A stretch of 64,000 bases of DNA from Pedobacter sp. WC2423 (GTDB lineage: Bacteria; Bacteroidota; Bacteroidia; Sphingobacteriales; Sphingobacteriaceae), in assembly GCF_040822065.1 (NCBI RefSeq), contig NZ_CP162005.1, positions 3,038,001 to 3,102,000 of the forward strand. The letters are read 5' to 3'. Shown in pieces: positions 1 through 13,694 of this stretch; the first letter of the stretch is position 1, and the number at the start of each line of letters is the position of its first letter. Position numbers and translations under genes: made by a program. The notes under the pieces are model-generated. The model was given only the letters and a program-made list of their open reading frames with translations, ran no database searches and was not told where the DNA came from.

Positions 1-507
1 CTTTTCCTTGTTGGTCTGGATTGATTTCTTCCAGACAAAAGTGTACTTATTGGCATTAGCTTCAATCTTGGTCCCATCGGTATAAACCTGGTCAATACTC
101 AGCAGCTCTTCTTTGGCCAGCAGCTTAACAACTTCTTCAAAAACACTGCGAAGTGCATGTTTAAGGCGTACCCCACGAAAACGGTTGATCGTATTGTGGT
201 CAGGCTTATTCATCGCGCTCAGCCACATAAAAGGAACTCTTTCCCTGCAGGCTTCAGCTAACTTACGACTGGAATAAATATTGGTGAGATATCCATAAAC
301 CAATACTTTTAAAAGCATAAGCGGGTGATAATTAGAGCCACCACGTACGTGATAGGCTTTTAGAAGTGGTTCAACATTGATTGCATTGATCACATCATTG
401 ACGATTCTTACGGTATGGTCTGTAGGGATTAGATCATCAAGATTAGGCGGGAGCGCCATGAGCTGATCCTGGTGGTAGGGTCTGAAAATAGGTTTTCTTA
501 CTGACAT
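1..507 (-). CDS. IS1182-family transposase, N-terminal part (cut by window edge)
   Basis: Reading the minus strand from the ATG at 505-507 gives 169 open codons that run off the window start. The protein begins MSVRKPIFRPYHQDQLMALP and contains the typical N-terminal block of IS1182/DUF772 transposases: a segment ending in an HTVRIVNDV-like motif, then the YHPLMLLKVLVYGYLTNIYSSRKLAEACRE region (about residues 60-90) and an MNKPDHNTINRFR motif near residue 100. In this family the later DDE domain cuts and joins the DNA ends. The first catalytic-type Asp appears in the LLSIDQVYTDGTKIEANANKY region near the edge. Whether the element is intact cannot be judged here. Its outer end should lie between 508 and about 620, but I could not identify a terminal inverted repeat. 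Confidence 0.85.
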   Translation of the reverse strand, partial: MSVRKPIFRPYHQDQLMALPPNLDDLIPTDHTVRIVNDVINAINVEPLLKAYHVRGGSNYHPLMLLKVLVYGYLTNIYSSRKLAEACRERVPFMWLSAMNKPDHNTINRFRGVRLKHALRSVFEEVVKLLAKEELLSIDQVYTDGTKIEANANKYTFVWKKSIQTNKEK

Positions 508-625
508 ATTCTACTAATGTTTGCAGCTTAAATATATGAAAATCAAGTTGTTAAATCAAATATCAGCAGAAATATTTTGCCCTAAATTACTTAAGATCAG
601 GAAGAAAGAAGTCCTTTAAAACGAA

Positions 626-662
626 GAAGAGCCTGAATCATGATTTATGATACAGGCTCTTC
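626..662 (-). terminator. Terminator after pgk
   Basis: GAAGAGCCTG at 626-635 pairs perfectly with CAGGCTCTTC at 653-662. A short inner ATCAT/ATGAT pairing extends the stem. It lies 43 bp past the pgk stop codon in the direction of transcription and is followed on the minus strand by TTCGTTTT. It also insulates pgk from the transposase gene. Confidence 0.7.
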
Positions 663-704
663 AAAAAGGATCATGATCCTGTGGAAATTTTACTGGATTT
701 AACC

Positions 705-1898
705 TTATCCGTTAATAGCCTTAACACCAGGCAGTTCTTTACCTTCCATGTATTCAAGCAATGCACCACCACCGGTAGAAACATAACTTACTTCATCTTC
801 CAGGTTGAATTTAGCTATCGCAGCAGCAGAGTCACCACCACCAATTAAAGAAAATGCACCATTTTCTTTTGTGGCCGCTACAACAGCGTTCGCAACTGCA
901 CGCGTACCCTGCTCAAAATTAGCCATTTCAAAAACACCCATCGGACCATTCCATAATAACGTTTTTGATTTCTTAATGACTTCAGAAAAAAGCTCAACAG
1001 ACTTAGGACCAATATCTAATCCCATCCAGTCTGCCGGGATATGACCTGCATCAACATTTTTCTTTTCAGCGTTATTGTCAAATTTATCAGCGATAACAGT
1101 ATCCAGTGGTAAAATGATATTTACACCTTTTGCTTTCGCTTTTTCCAGCAATTGCAAACAAAGCTCCATACGATCTGCTTCCAATAAAGAAGTACCGATT
1201 TCACCACCTTGTGCTTTACTGAAAGTATAAGCCATACCACCACCAATAATCAGGTTATCTACTTTTTCAAGTAAGCTCTCGATCAAAAGGATTTTGTCTG
1301 ATACTTTCGCGCCACCCATAATCGCAGTGAAAGGTTTCTCTGCATTGTGGTTGATTTTTTCTGCATTTTTCAGCTCTTCAGCCATCAGATAACCAAAGTA
1401 TTTTTCTGTTGGAAAAAACTCAGCAATAATTGAAGTAGAAGCATGCGCACGGTGAGCTGTACCAAAAGCATCATTTACATATACATCACCTAACTTTGCA
1501 AGCTTAGCTGCAAAATCTTTATCTCCTTTTTCTTCTTCTTTGTAAAAACGAAGGTTTTCTAATAATAAAACCTGTCCCGGAACAAGGTTTCTTGCTGCCT
1601 CAACAGCAGAAGTACCAATACAATCATCAGCAAATTTAACTTCAAGATCAAGCATTCTTGATAAATCACCTAAAATATGTTTCAGCGAAAATTGATTTTC
1701 AGGACCTCCTTTTGGACGGCCTAAGTGTGACATTAAAATCACAGCGCCACCATCATTCAAAATTTTAGTGATCGTTGGTAATGCAGCACGCATTCTTTTG
1801 TCGTCTGTAATATTGAAATCCTTATCTAAAGGCACGTTAAAATCTACCCTTACTAAAGCTTTCTTATCCTTGAAATCACATTGGTCAATTGTTTTCAT
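705..1898 (-). CDS. pgk: Phosphoglycerate kinase
   Basis: Glycolytic enzyme that transfers a phosphate from 1,3-bisphosphoglycerate to ADP in the cytosol. The 397-residue length is normal. The N-terminal signature RVDFNVP is at about residues 17-23 and the substrate-binding MSHLGRPKG motif at 56-64. The GGAKVSDK hinge segment is near 195-202, and the C-terminal nucleotide-binding GGGDSAAA and STGGGA motifs follow residue 350. It lies downstream of gap on the same strand, with a 254-bp gap that may hold its own promoter; a TATATTTG box on the minus strand at 2101-2108 is a weak candidate. A strong hairpin at 626-662 ends the unit. Identification is secure. Confidence 0.98.
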   Translation of the reverse strand: MKTIDQCDFKDKKALVRVDFNVPLDKDFNITDDKRMRAALPTITKILNDGGAVILMSHLGRPKGGPENQFSLKHILGDLSRMLDLEVKFADDCIGTSAVEAARNLVPGQVLLLENLRFYKEEEKGDKDFAAKLAKLGDVYVNDAFGTAHRAHASTSIIAEFFPTEKYFGYLMAEELKNAEKINHNAEKPFTAIMGGAKVSDKILLIESLLEKVDNLIIGGGMAYTFSKAQGGEIGTSLLEADRMELCLQLLEKAKAKGVNIILPLDTVIADKFDNNAEKKNVDAGHIPADWMGLDIGPKSVELFSEVIKKSKTLLWNGPMGVFEMANFEQGTRAVANAVVAATKENGAFSLIGGGDSAAAIAKFNLEDEVSYVSTGGGALLEYMEGKELPGVKAING

Positions 1899-2152
1899 CT
1901 TGTATCTAATTTTTAGGTGTTAAAAAAAGTCATGTGCATCATCTACGATGAATCACAACTTTAACGTTATAAATTTATTTTCTGGCTATTTGGCTAAACC
2001 TATCAAAATGCGGGCCGGCTCCTGAAATTCAGCATTCCTCAGAAATGACTTCAAACCCTGATCTGCTGTAAAACCTACAGCAAGAGTCCTTGCATTACAC
2101 CAAATATAAGAAGCATGAACCGATCTAAGCTCATTGATTGCAAAAAATTATT

Positions 2153-3145
2153 CTAATTATGATTTTCTGAGATTTTAAGTACCAGGTCTGCCAGTCTTGC
2201 GGAATAACCAGACTCATTATCATACCATCCTACTACTTTAACCAGGTCACCAACGATAGAGGTAAGTTGCGCATCAAAAATACAAGAGTGCTGATTATCC
2301 AGAATATCTACTGAAACAATCGGATCTTCCGTATACTCCAGTACAGTTTTCATTTCATTTTCAGCAGCAGATTTAAAAGCCGCATTTATTTCTTCTATAG
2401 TCGCTTTCTCTTTAAGAATACAGGTAAAATCAGTCAATGAACCATTTAATACCGGAACACGGATACCTGCTCCTCCCAGTTTACCTTCCAGGTGAGGAAA
2501 AATATTAGTGATTGCTTTTGCAGCACCTGTACTGGTAGGTATAATCGAAGCAGATGCAGCTCTTGCTCTTCTTAAATCTTTATGCGGCGCATCATGCAGG
2601 TTTTGGTCACCAGTCATAGAATGGATTGTGGTAATATAACCGTCAAGAATTCCCCATTTATCATCGAGGATCTTTACCATTGGCGCTACATTATTTGTGG
2701 TACAGGAAGCATTGGAAATGATTTCTGCAGTTAAGTCCAGGACGGAATCATTCACTCCGAGTACGAACATAGGAATGTCTTTGTCTGCCGGGGCAGAGAT
2801 CAGTACCTGTTTTGCACCCGCCAGTAAATGTTTGCCTGCTCCTGTTCTGGTTGTAAATTTACCAGTAGATTCGAGTACAATGTCTATATCCAAAGCTTTC
2901 CAGGGTAGATTTTCCGGATGGGCTTCGCGGTAAACGTAAATTCGTTTTCCGTTAATAATCAGTGCTTCCTGGTCAAAAGTCACCTTTCCTTTAAAACCAC
3001 GGTGCACAGTATCATATTTAAACAAGTGCGCTAAAGTTGCCGGATCACCAAGATCGTTTATAGCGACCACATTGATATTTTTTTCCAGAGCAGTACGCAA
3101 AAATATACGCCCTATCCTGCCAAAACCATTAATTGCTAATTTCAT
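2153..3145 (-). CDS. gap: Glyceraldehyde-3-phosphate dehydrogenase, type I
   Basis: Oxidises and phosphorylates glyceraldehyde 3-phosphate with NAD, upstream of Pgk in glycolysis. The open frame extends to 3166, but I take the ATG at 3143-3145 because it gives the canonical start MKLAINGFGRIGR; seven extra residues would be unusual. The Rossmann motif NGFGRIGR is at 6-13. The Asp in AINDLG (about 31) favours NAD over NADP. The catalytic Cys in SNASCTTN is near 148, with the partner His in ITTIHSMTGDQ. Length is 330 residues, normal. A Bacteroidota -7 box overlaps the alternative start (3166-3173), which also argues for the shorter frame. Confidence 0.97.
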   Translation of the reverse strand: MKLAINGFGRIGRIFLRTALEKNINVVAINDLGDPATLAHLFKYDTVHRGFKGKVTFDQEALIINGKRIYVYREAHPENLPWKALDIDIVLESTGKFTTRTGAGKHLLAGAKQVLISAPADKDIPMFVLGVNDSVLDLTAEIISNASCTTNNVAPMVKILDDKWGILDGYITTIHSMTGDQNLHDAPHKDLRRARAASASIIPTSTGAAKAITNIFPHLEGKLGGAGIRVPVLNGSLTDFTCILKEKATIEEINAAFKSAAENEMKTVLEYTEDPIVSVDILDNQHSCIFDAQLTSIVGDLVKVVGWYDNESGYSARLADLVLKISENHN

Positions 3146-3165
3146 TTCATTTTCAATTGACGGCA

Positions 3166-3173
3166 CAAAACTA
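3166..3173 (-). promoter_or_regulatory. gap: Candidate -7 box for gap
   Basis: The minus strand reads TAGTTTTG here, a full match to the Bacteroidota TAnnTTTG element, about 20 bases upstream of the chosen ATG. No good TTTG was found about 19 bases further upstream, so the call rests on the -7 box alone. Confidence 0.45.
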
Positions 3174-3380
3174 GCTATATTCTTTGGGCTTAACTTATGA
3201 TATTTTATTGTTTTACATCCAGTTTATAGAGTGCCTGAATGATAAGGGTTTAAAATCGCGGGCATGACAGAGATAGTAACCACTGGCCCTGTTAAAACAA
3301 CTGATGTCTTCGTAAATTAATACTATAAAACAGCCAATTATGGAACATTAAATCCAATAAAAAAATGGTTTATAACAAGA

Positions 3381-3406
3381 AAAGCCTGTAGTTTCCTACA
3401 GGCTTT
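3381..3406 (-). terminator. Terminator of the orphan 5S gene
   Basis: AAAGCCTGTAG (3381-3391) pairs with CTACAGGCTTT (3396-3406) around a four-base loop that is GAAA on the transcribed strand, a GNRA tetraloop. U-rich sequence follows (TCTTGTTATA). Confidence 0.85.
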
Positions 3407-3414
3407 CTTTAAGA

Positions 3415-3525
<111 letters not shown>

Positions 3526-3583
3526 ATATTTTCGAACAATCTTTGCTTACGCAAGTCAATGTTTTTATGTCTTATTGATGGCT

Positions 3584-3591
3584 CAAAGATA
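3584..3591 (-). promoter_or_regulatory. Candidate -7 box for the orphan 5S gene
   Basis: The minus strand reads TATCTTTG, matching TAnnTTTG, 58 bp upstream of the 5S 5' end. No convincing -33 element was found at the usual spacing, so independent transcription of this 5S copy remains an inference. Confidence 0.35.
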
Positions 3592-3787
3592 GCTAAAAAT
3601 ATCACATTAACGCTATAAATAACAAATTATCCAATCTTAGCTTAACAATTATTTTTTGTATATTTAATATAAAGAATTTCTAACCAAATATACTTCTTGT
3701 TGCTAAGCTTAGCTTTCCCCAGCTCTCATTGGGGTATATCTGTCTTATATTTTTCAAAAGGTATATTTTCTGGAAATTATAACCGGT

Positions 3788-5053
3788 ATGATAATGATCC
3801 AAAAACGCTCCAGGAAAATTAACTATGCTCAGTTATTGCTTACCGGAGGCGTAATGTTATACCTGCTGTTTGTAATAGCTCCTCCTGTCTATGCACAGAA
3901 ATTTGAGTTCAGCGGAAAGCGGAGAAAACAGTCCATTCCTTTTACCCTGGTCAAAAATCTGATTATAGTTCCGCTGTACATCAACGGCAAGGGACCATAT
4001 AATTTTCTCTTAGACACAGGCGTGGCGCAAATGATTATTACGGATACTACTTTTCTGGAGAATCTGGATCTCCAAAGAGCTCAGACCGTAAAGGTTCAGG
4101 GATATGGATTCGGTGACAATATTGAAGCTGTTTTAACCAGAAATATCACTGCCAAAATAGGCAAAGCTACGATTAAAAATATCCCTACTGCGATCTTTAA
4201 AAAAGACATTTTCGATCTGTCCAGTTATCTTGGTATTAAAATTTACGGTATTTTGGGCTACTATTTTTTCAATAGTTTTACAGTAAAAATCAATTATTAT
4301 ACGAATAAGCTTACGTTTTATAATCCTGACACTAAACTTGAGCATAAAGGGACAAGTATTCCGATACAAATTACAGGTGGAAAACCCTATTTAACCACAC
4401 AAATACAAACCAGTGAACTAGGCACTATGGATGTTGATCTGCTAATTGATAATGGCTCCAGCCATCCGCTAATGATGGAATCTCTGCAGAATAAACCTTT
4501 CCCATTGCCTGTAAAAACAATCCCCGCCAATCTGGGTGTTGGAATTAACGGTATCATTAATGGCTCAATGGGTAGAATTTATGCAATTAAACTTGGAACT
4601 TATACTTTGAACGAAGTGCTGACAGGTTTTCCTGAATATAATACTGAACGTTCTACAATGGAAGGAAGGACCAGGAATGGTAGCCTGGGCTCTGACATAC
4701 TCCGGCATTTTTTGGTTACGTTTGATTATACAGGCGGATTCTTATACCTGAAGAAGAACAATAATGATGTTCCAAAATTTGAGCATGACATGTCTGGTCT
4801 TGAAATTTACGTGATACAAGGAATAAAAGATCGTTACTATATTGGCAGAATTGAAATTGGTTCTCCTGCAGAAGAAGCTGGATTAAAAGAAAATGATGAG
4901 ATCACTGCTATAAACTTTGCCAGTGTGATACACTATAAACTGAATGATCTTACAGAAATGCTAAAAGATCACAATGGGAAACAATTATTGATTGAAATCT
5001 ACAGAGGTGATGACAAGCATGTTGTGCTGCTCAAATTAAAAAAACGTATTTAG
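3788..5053 (+). CDS. Exported retropepsin-like aspartyl protease with PDZ domain
   Basis: The 421-residue protein starts with a basic stretch and one hydrophobic segment (about residues 14-36, ending PPVYAQ), consistent with export or anchoring in the inner membrane. Residues 50-170 form an aspartyl-protease-like half with the motif FLLDTGVAQMIIT (Asp 76, Thr, Gly). A second half around 190-330 carries LLIDNGSS (Asp 221-Asn-Gly) in place of a DTG, so the second site is degenerate or different. The C-terminal 75 residues look like a PDZ domain (IEIGSPAEEAGLKENDEITAINF). Such proteins are common and poorly characterised in Bacteroidota. The gene is read against the rRNA operon and sits between two 5S copies. 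Substrate unknown. Confidence 0.85.
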   Translation: MIMIQKRSRKINYAQLLLTGGVMLYLLFVIAPPVYAQKFEFSGKRRKQSIPFTLVKNLIIVPLYINGKGPYNFLLDTGVAQMIITDTTFLENLDLQRAQTVKVQGYGFGDNIEAVLTRNITAKIGKATIKNIPTAIFKKDIFDLSSYLGIKIYGILGYYFFNSFTVKINYYTNKLTFYNPDTKLEHKGTSIPIQITGGKPYLTTQIQTSELGTMDVDLLIDNGSSHPLMMESLQNKPFPLPVKTIPANLGVGINGIINGSMGRIYAIKLGTYTLNEVLTGFPEYNTERSTMEGRTRNGSLGSDILRHFLVTFDYTGGFLYLKKNNNDVPKFEHDMSGLEIYVIQGIKDRYYIGRIEIGSPAEEAGLKENDEITAINFASVIHYKLNDLTEMLKDHNGKQLLIEIYRGDDKHVVLLKLKKRI

Positions 5054-5135
5054 AGCAAATAAAAAAGATTTATATATTCTTTTCAGACCCGGCGCTAAAA
5101 GCCATGATTAATATATAAAAAGGCTTATAACAAGA

Positions 5136-5161
5136 AAAGCCTGTAGTTTCCTACAGGCTTT
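5136..5161 (-). terminator. rRNA operon terminator
   Basis: AAAGCCTGTAG and CTACAGGCTTT form an 11-bp stem around a GAAA tetraloop on the minus strand, immediately after the operon 5S gene. It lies 83 bp after the stop of the converging protease gene and may stop transcription from both sides. Confidence 0.88.
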
Positions 5162-5169
5162 CTTTAAGA

Positions 5170-5280
<111 letters not shown>

Positions 5281-5481
5281 ATGTCTTTATCCAGCTTTTG
5301 TTATTTTCAGCTATTAATTTATATAGCTTTTGTTATTATCGCTCGATTGATATTATAATTGTTTTCCGTTCCCGGGCTTAAAGGATCCGCATCACTGCTT
5401 TTCCTGTTTTAACTCCGGTCCATCAAACGATGACATATTATTGAAAGAAGTTAGTTATGAAGAACAAACAACAGTTTATTG

Positions 5482-8366
<2,885 letters not shown>

Positions 8367-8604
8367 TCCATAGCCTTTTGCGCCTATGGAAATGCTTTTT
8401 TTAATCTGTTATTAACCCTTACGGATTCAGTTCGTGTATAAATACACTTGTGTTTCCTTCAAGCTAACAACGTCTCTATTGTTGTTTGCTCTTCTTTATT
8501 AACTTCTTCCAATATGTCAAAGAACTTTATTGTCCCGGGTACTATAGTATTGCTACCATCTTACCCTATTTCCTGTAGCTTTTATCTTAACTACGGGACA
8601 ATCG

Positions 8605-8678
8605 TGGAGAATAACGGAGTCGAACCGTTGACCTCCTGCGTGCAAGGCAGGCGCTCTAGCCAGCTGAGCTAATCCCCC
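8605..8678 (-). tRNA. tRNA-Ala (anticodon TGC)
   Basis: The minus strand starts GGGGGATTAGCTCAGCTGG and folds as a cloverleaf: acceptor GGGGGAT with ATTCTCC, anticodon arm CTGCC-TTGCACG-CAGG giving TGC, and T loop GGTTCGACTCC. No CCA is encoded. It lies in the 16S-23S spacer, co-transcribed with the rRNAs. Confidence 0.96.
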
Positions 8679-8693
8679 TTAGAATATATAATG

Positions 8694-8767
8694 TAGTCCC
8701 GAGCAGATTTGAACTGCTGACCCCTACATTATCAGTGTAGTGCTCTAACCAACTGAGCTACGGGACT
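8694..8767 (-). tRNA. tRNA-Ile (anticodon GAT)
   Basis: The minus strand starts AGTCCCGTAGCTCAGTTGG with acceptor AGTCCCG pairing with CGGGACT. The anticodon loop CTGATAA gives GAT and the T loop is GTTCAAATC. It is the spacer tRNA next to 16S, 15 bp from tRNA-Ala. No CCA is encoded. Confidence 0.96.
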
Positions 8768-8976
8768 ATTTAACTGGGTCAGGGTTGTTGTTGAGGTGTC
8801 TCAGCACAATTCCTTTTCCTCGGTCAATTCCTTCTTTCAGTAGGTGAACAACACTAATGTTGATGTTTCATCCTATGGGTTTTTCTTTTGAGATTTTATT
8901 GTCATTTACTTATATACTATTACTGTTTGTATGGGTATAGTATATCATTTACGCAGCGAGTTATCTATCTTACTCC

Positions 8977-10500
<1,524 letters not shown>

Positions 10501-10825
10501 AAAATGTTATGTTTGAACACTGACCATTCTTAACTTGTATTAATAATAGTCTTATTCTTATTTGTCTGTCAGAATAGACTTAAAAAACTCGCGCGGTTCA
10601 TGTACTTTGAACTTGTACTAGCTTACCTCGCTACGTTTGTAAATGACATCTCTTTAATGAACTTCTCGACAGTACCTCACGGCCAGTCTTTATATGTTGC
10701 AATGTTATTCCTTCTATTTCTCAGGTCTTCATGTTCCTGATTCATTTCCGGTATTTCATCGTTTCAGTCTTGTTATTGTGATCTGCTAACATCCGTTAGT
10801 GATCTTCCCGTTTTTGTTGGGACTG
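10501..10825 (-). other. rRNA operon leader
   Basis: About 325 bases of transcribed leader between the proximal promoter and 16S. It contains no open frame worth calling. Long rRNA leaders carry processing and antitermination signals, but I could not identify a clear boxA here. Confidence 0.6.
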
Positions 10826-10856
10826 CAAAGGTAGAAATCTTTTTCGTTTTGTCAAG
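10826..10856 (-). promoter_or_regulatory. rRNA promoter, proximal
   Basis: On the minus strand CTTGAC (about 10851-10856) is followed 19 bases later by TACCTTTG (10833 down to 10826), then CAG. This is the Bacteroidota -33/-7 architecture (TTTG, N19, TAnnTTTG) recognised by the main sigma factor of the phylum. Confidence 0.8.
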
Positions 10857-10984
10857 CTTTTTATTTTTTATTTTCAGAAAGTTTTAATTCCTTCCCAGGA
10901 GCTTAACAACAACCTCTACTTCACATCCTTTCAATCTTCAGCACTACATCTTTTTCACTCTTTCCCTTCCTCCGAAGCGGGATG

Positions 10985-11015
10985 CAAAAGTAGGAAAATT
11001 ATACCGCCCACCAAA
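10985..11015 (-). promoter_or_regulatory. rRNA promoter, distal
   Basis: On the minus strand TTTG (11015-11012), exactly 19 bases, then TACTTTTG (10992-10985) and CATCCC. This is a full consensus match, 159 bp upstream of the proximal promoter and with the same spacing, so the operon has two tandem promoters. Confidence 0.8.
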
Positions 11016-11310
11016 CAATAACGCACTTATAATTGTATACAATCCCTAACTGCATGATTCTCAACACGAAATACTTCAAACTAAATCCCCCCGCAGCAGC
11101 AACCAGCCTGGATTGATTTTAAAAACCGCCAGAAACCTTTACAGCCTATAGCTAATTGGTGCTTTAAACGGTTCAAAAGGAATTCCAAAACCGACAGGCT
11201 GCACAGCAATTCCAGCCTCCAAACCTCATGATCAGACGATATAAAGTACAGAAAAACTCAAAACATGGCCTCGTCGTATAAAACAGGTATTTAAAAGGGG
11301 TTAAATAGTG

Positions 11311-11391
11311 CCTTGAAATGACCTTGGAATGAGGTTGGGATGAGGTTGGAATGACCTTGCAATGACCACAGTCATTCCAACCTCATCCCAA
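11311..11391. repeat. 11-bp tandem array ending in a 21-bp stem-loop
   Basis: Five consecutive 11-base units run from 11311 to 11365: CCTTGAAATGA, CCTTGGAATGA, GGTTGGGATGA, GGTTGGAATGA, CCTTGCAATGA. The following bases 11371-11391 are a perfect 21-base reverse complement of 11335-11355, with a 15-base loop. A further GACCTTG/CAAGGTC pairing at about 11320 and 11399 could extend the stem. No open frame covers it. Function unknown. It lies between the rRNA promoters and the sensor-like gene. Confidence 0.85.
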
Positions 11392-11405
11392 GATCTTTTC
11401 AAGGT

Positions 11406-11720
11406 CGTTCTAATACACTACAGTAGTACTTCTATACCATAAGTGTACTCAAATCACTTGACATGACAGGAGAATTTTACTGATTTCACTTGACTTCCAC
11501 CTCAAAAGCAACCTGCTGAAGAAGAAACAGACAAAAACACTATATAAAATGACTTATTATGCTCGTGAAGAAAATAGATTTGTGGTAATTTGCTTATCCC
11601 CTACACAATATGTATCTGGTTTATCAAAAAAAATCAAATCAAAATAGTATCAAGCCCATAGCTAACGGGCTGATTCATTAAAAAATAAAATCTTAAGCTA
11701 TAAGGAGATCAAGCAACATC
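11406..11720. other. Intergenic stretch with nothing recognised
   Basis: About 315 bases, AT-rich, with no credible open frame, no consensus promoter next to a gene and no strong hairpin that I could see. Confidence 0.5.
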
Positions 11721-12914
11721 CTAAGAAAGCTGGGGCGCCTTCCCTTCCATAGTTTGCTTGTTGATCATAATGACCGCATCATCTAATTCTTTAGAAGATA
11801 TCGCAAGAAAGTTTATTAATTCCAGCACATCCTGGTTAACCGGAGAATCCTTAATCAAACTAATCAGTGCAAGTATATTACTGAGTGGCCTTCTCACCTG
11901 ATGAGAATTCAGCCAGGCAATCTCTTTAAGCTGCTCATTCTGGCTTAACAACTGCTGCTCATATTTTTTTTGTTTATCAATATCCTGCATCGCCCCTATC
12001 ATCCGGACAGGTTCTCCACACTGATCAAAAATCGCATAACCACGATCCCTTATATATTTGAAAGAACCATCAGCACACATATACCGGTATTCCGCAAAAA
12101 AATATTTCTGTTTATCCGTCAGGATTTTCTGAAAGGATTCCATGACCGATAAACGATCATCAGGATGGATCTTTTCCATGGCCCTGAAAATATCATGACT
12201 TGAATCTTTTGAATACCCATAAGTTTCATTATACCCCTGCATCCATTTCACCTGATCAGATACGAAATCATAATCCCAGATTACATCATTGGTTGCATGG
12301 TTGACCATTTCATACAAATGAAGCAAATCATTAATCTTCTTTTCATCTTTAATTGACTTGTCTATATCTAAGACCATGACCAGATATGCTCCATCCTTCA
12401 ATAAAGGAACACGATGAAAAGTTATTTTCACATAAAAACATTCTCCATTTTTCTTCCGGTGCAACCAGACCTCAGAATCAAGGTCAGTCTCCCTACAGTG
12501 ATCCATTAAATCCCTGATACGTTGATGCTCTTGTTCCGGACGGATATCCAATGTGGTCATCTCTGAAAATTCATCTAATGTATAACCATACAATTTTGTC
12601 ATTGCTGCATTTACAGAAAGAATTTTAAAATTTGATTTGGCCACTACATAAATTGGAAGCGGGCTGGAATTAAATAGTCTTTGATAATTTAACTCGGTAG
12701 CCTCCTGATTTTTCTGGTAAAACCTGATCGTGAAAAACAGGATCAATGCTCCAATGACCATCAATATCAAATCCAGCAGGATATGAGAGTTTAAGAGCGT
12801 CTCATATTTGAGAACAATGGAAGTCCAGTTAATCAGTCCATGCCCAACAAGAAGTGCTATACATCCCAGCGACAGATAAAAAACAATTATTTTAAGCAGG
12901 GACAGGTTCTTCAT
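11721..12914 (-). CDS. Membrane PAS-PAS sensor with HisKA-like helix but no ATPase domain
   Basis: 397 residues. Two hydrophobic helices (about 8-30 and 43-63) anchor it in the inner membrane. Two PAS domains with PAC-like ends follow (about 75-185 and 195-315). The C terminus carries an H-box-like sequence, LNSHQVRRPLSNILALISLI (His near 338), then ends about 60 residues later. The HATPase domain of a true histidine kinase is absent and nothing downstream restores it. The protein can probably dimerise and sense, but not autophosphorylate by itself. Similar stand-alone PAS/HisKA proteins occur in Sphingobacteriaceae. Partner unknown. The stop is clean and the frame intact, so I do not call it a pseudogene. 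Confidence 0.8.
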   Translation of the reverse strand: MKNLSLLKIIVFYLSLGCIALLVGHGLINWTSIVLKYETLLNSHILLDLILMVIGALILFFTIRFYQKNQEATELNYQRLFNSSPLPIYVVAKSNFKILSVNAAMTKLYGYTLDEFSEMTTLDIRPEQEHQRIRDLMDHCRETDLDSEVWLHRKKNGECFYVKITFHRVPLLKDGAYLVMVLDIDKSIKDEKKINDLLHLYEMVNHATNDVIWDYDFVSDQVKWMQGYNETYGYSKDSSHDIFRAMEKIHPDDRLSVMESFQKILTDKQKYFFAEYRYMCADGSFKYIRDRGYAIFDQCGEPVRMIGAMQDIDKQKKYEQQLLSQNEQLKEIAWLNSHQVRRPLSNILALISLIKDSPVNQDVLELINFLAISSKELDDAVIMINKQTMEGKAPQLS

Positions 12915-13061
12915 TTAATTTGCATTTCTTCTCATCAAGTATCCTATTTATCTAAAATACTAATCAATTATCAAAGTTTTATGCTTTTAGCAATTAATCC
13001 TATCAAAAGATATCATAACCCGCTGTAACATTGTGAGTCCTCTCCAATCTAAAATATAACG

Positions 13062-13694
13062 ATGACAACTTTAAGCTTAAAAAATCTGAACAAGCAATAT
13101 GGTAACCATATGGTCTTTGAATTTGAACGTTGGGAAGTAAATGAGGGCATCTATTTAATCAAAGGAAGTAACGGAGCCGGGAAAACGACTTTATTTAAGA
13201 TTATTTCCGGACAAATCCCGTTTAAAGGCGAAGTAGCTATTGATCATATCACTTTGAATAATCATCCGGTAGCTTACCGGTCTTTGCTCAGTTATGCAGA
13301 AGCAGAACCACAATATCCAAAGTTTCTTACAGGAAATGATCTTTTAGAATATCATTTAAGTATACGAAAGGCAGGTAGAAAAACTGCTGACGAACTAGTT
13401 GAAGCGTTTAAAATGGGAGATTACATGAAAAACAAAATCGCAGGATATTCCAGTGGAATGCTGAAAAAGTTATCATTGATCTGTGCATTTACCGGCCATG
13501 TGAAATTATATATTCTGGATGAGCTGATGATTACCATTGATCAGGCTGCTATTGAAGTTCTTTATACACTGATCAAATCTCATCTTCAGGAAGGAAAAAT
13601 ATTTCTGATTTCATCCCATCAGGAACCAGACGCTTCCAGAATTTCCCTGACCGGTATTTTTGAAATTGAGAATCAGCAATTAAAACTATGCTGA
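13062..13694 (+). CDS. ABC transporter ATP-binding protein
   Basis: A 210-residue nucleotide-binding subunit of an ABC exporter. Walker A GSNGAGKTT is at residues 35-43, the signature YSSGMLKKLS at 129-138, Walker B LYILDEL at about 149-155 and the switch His in SSHQ near 195. After Walker B the usual Pro is replaced (DELM instead of DEPx). It overlaps the next gene by 7 bp, so the two are translationally coupled. Its membrane partner is the neighbouring protein. Confidence 0.88.
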   Translation: MTTLSLKNLNKQYGNHMVFEFERWEVNEGIYLIKGSNGAGKTTLFKIISGQIPFKGEVAIDHITLNNHPVAYRSLLSYAEAEPQYPKFLTGNDLLEYHLSIRKAGRKTADELVEAFKMGDYMKNKIAGYSSGMLKKLSLICAFTGHVKLYILDELMITIDQAAIEVLYTLIKSHLQEGKIFLISSHQEPDASRISLTGIFEIENQQLKLC

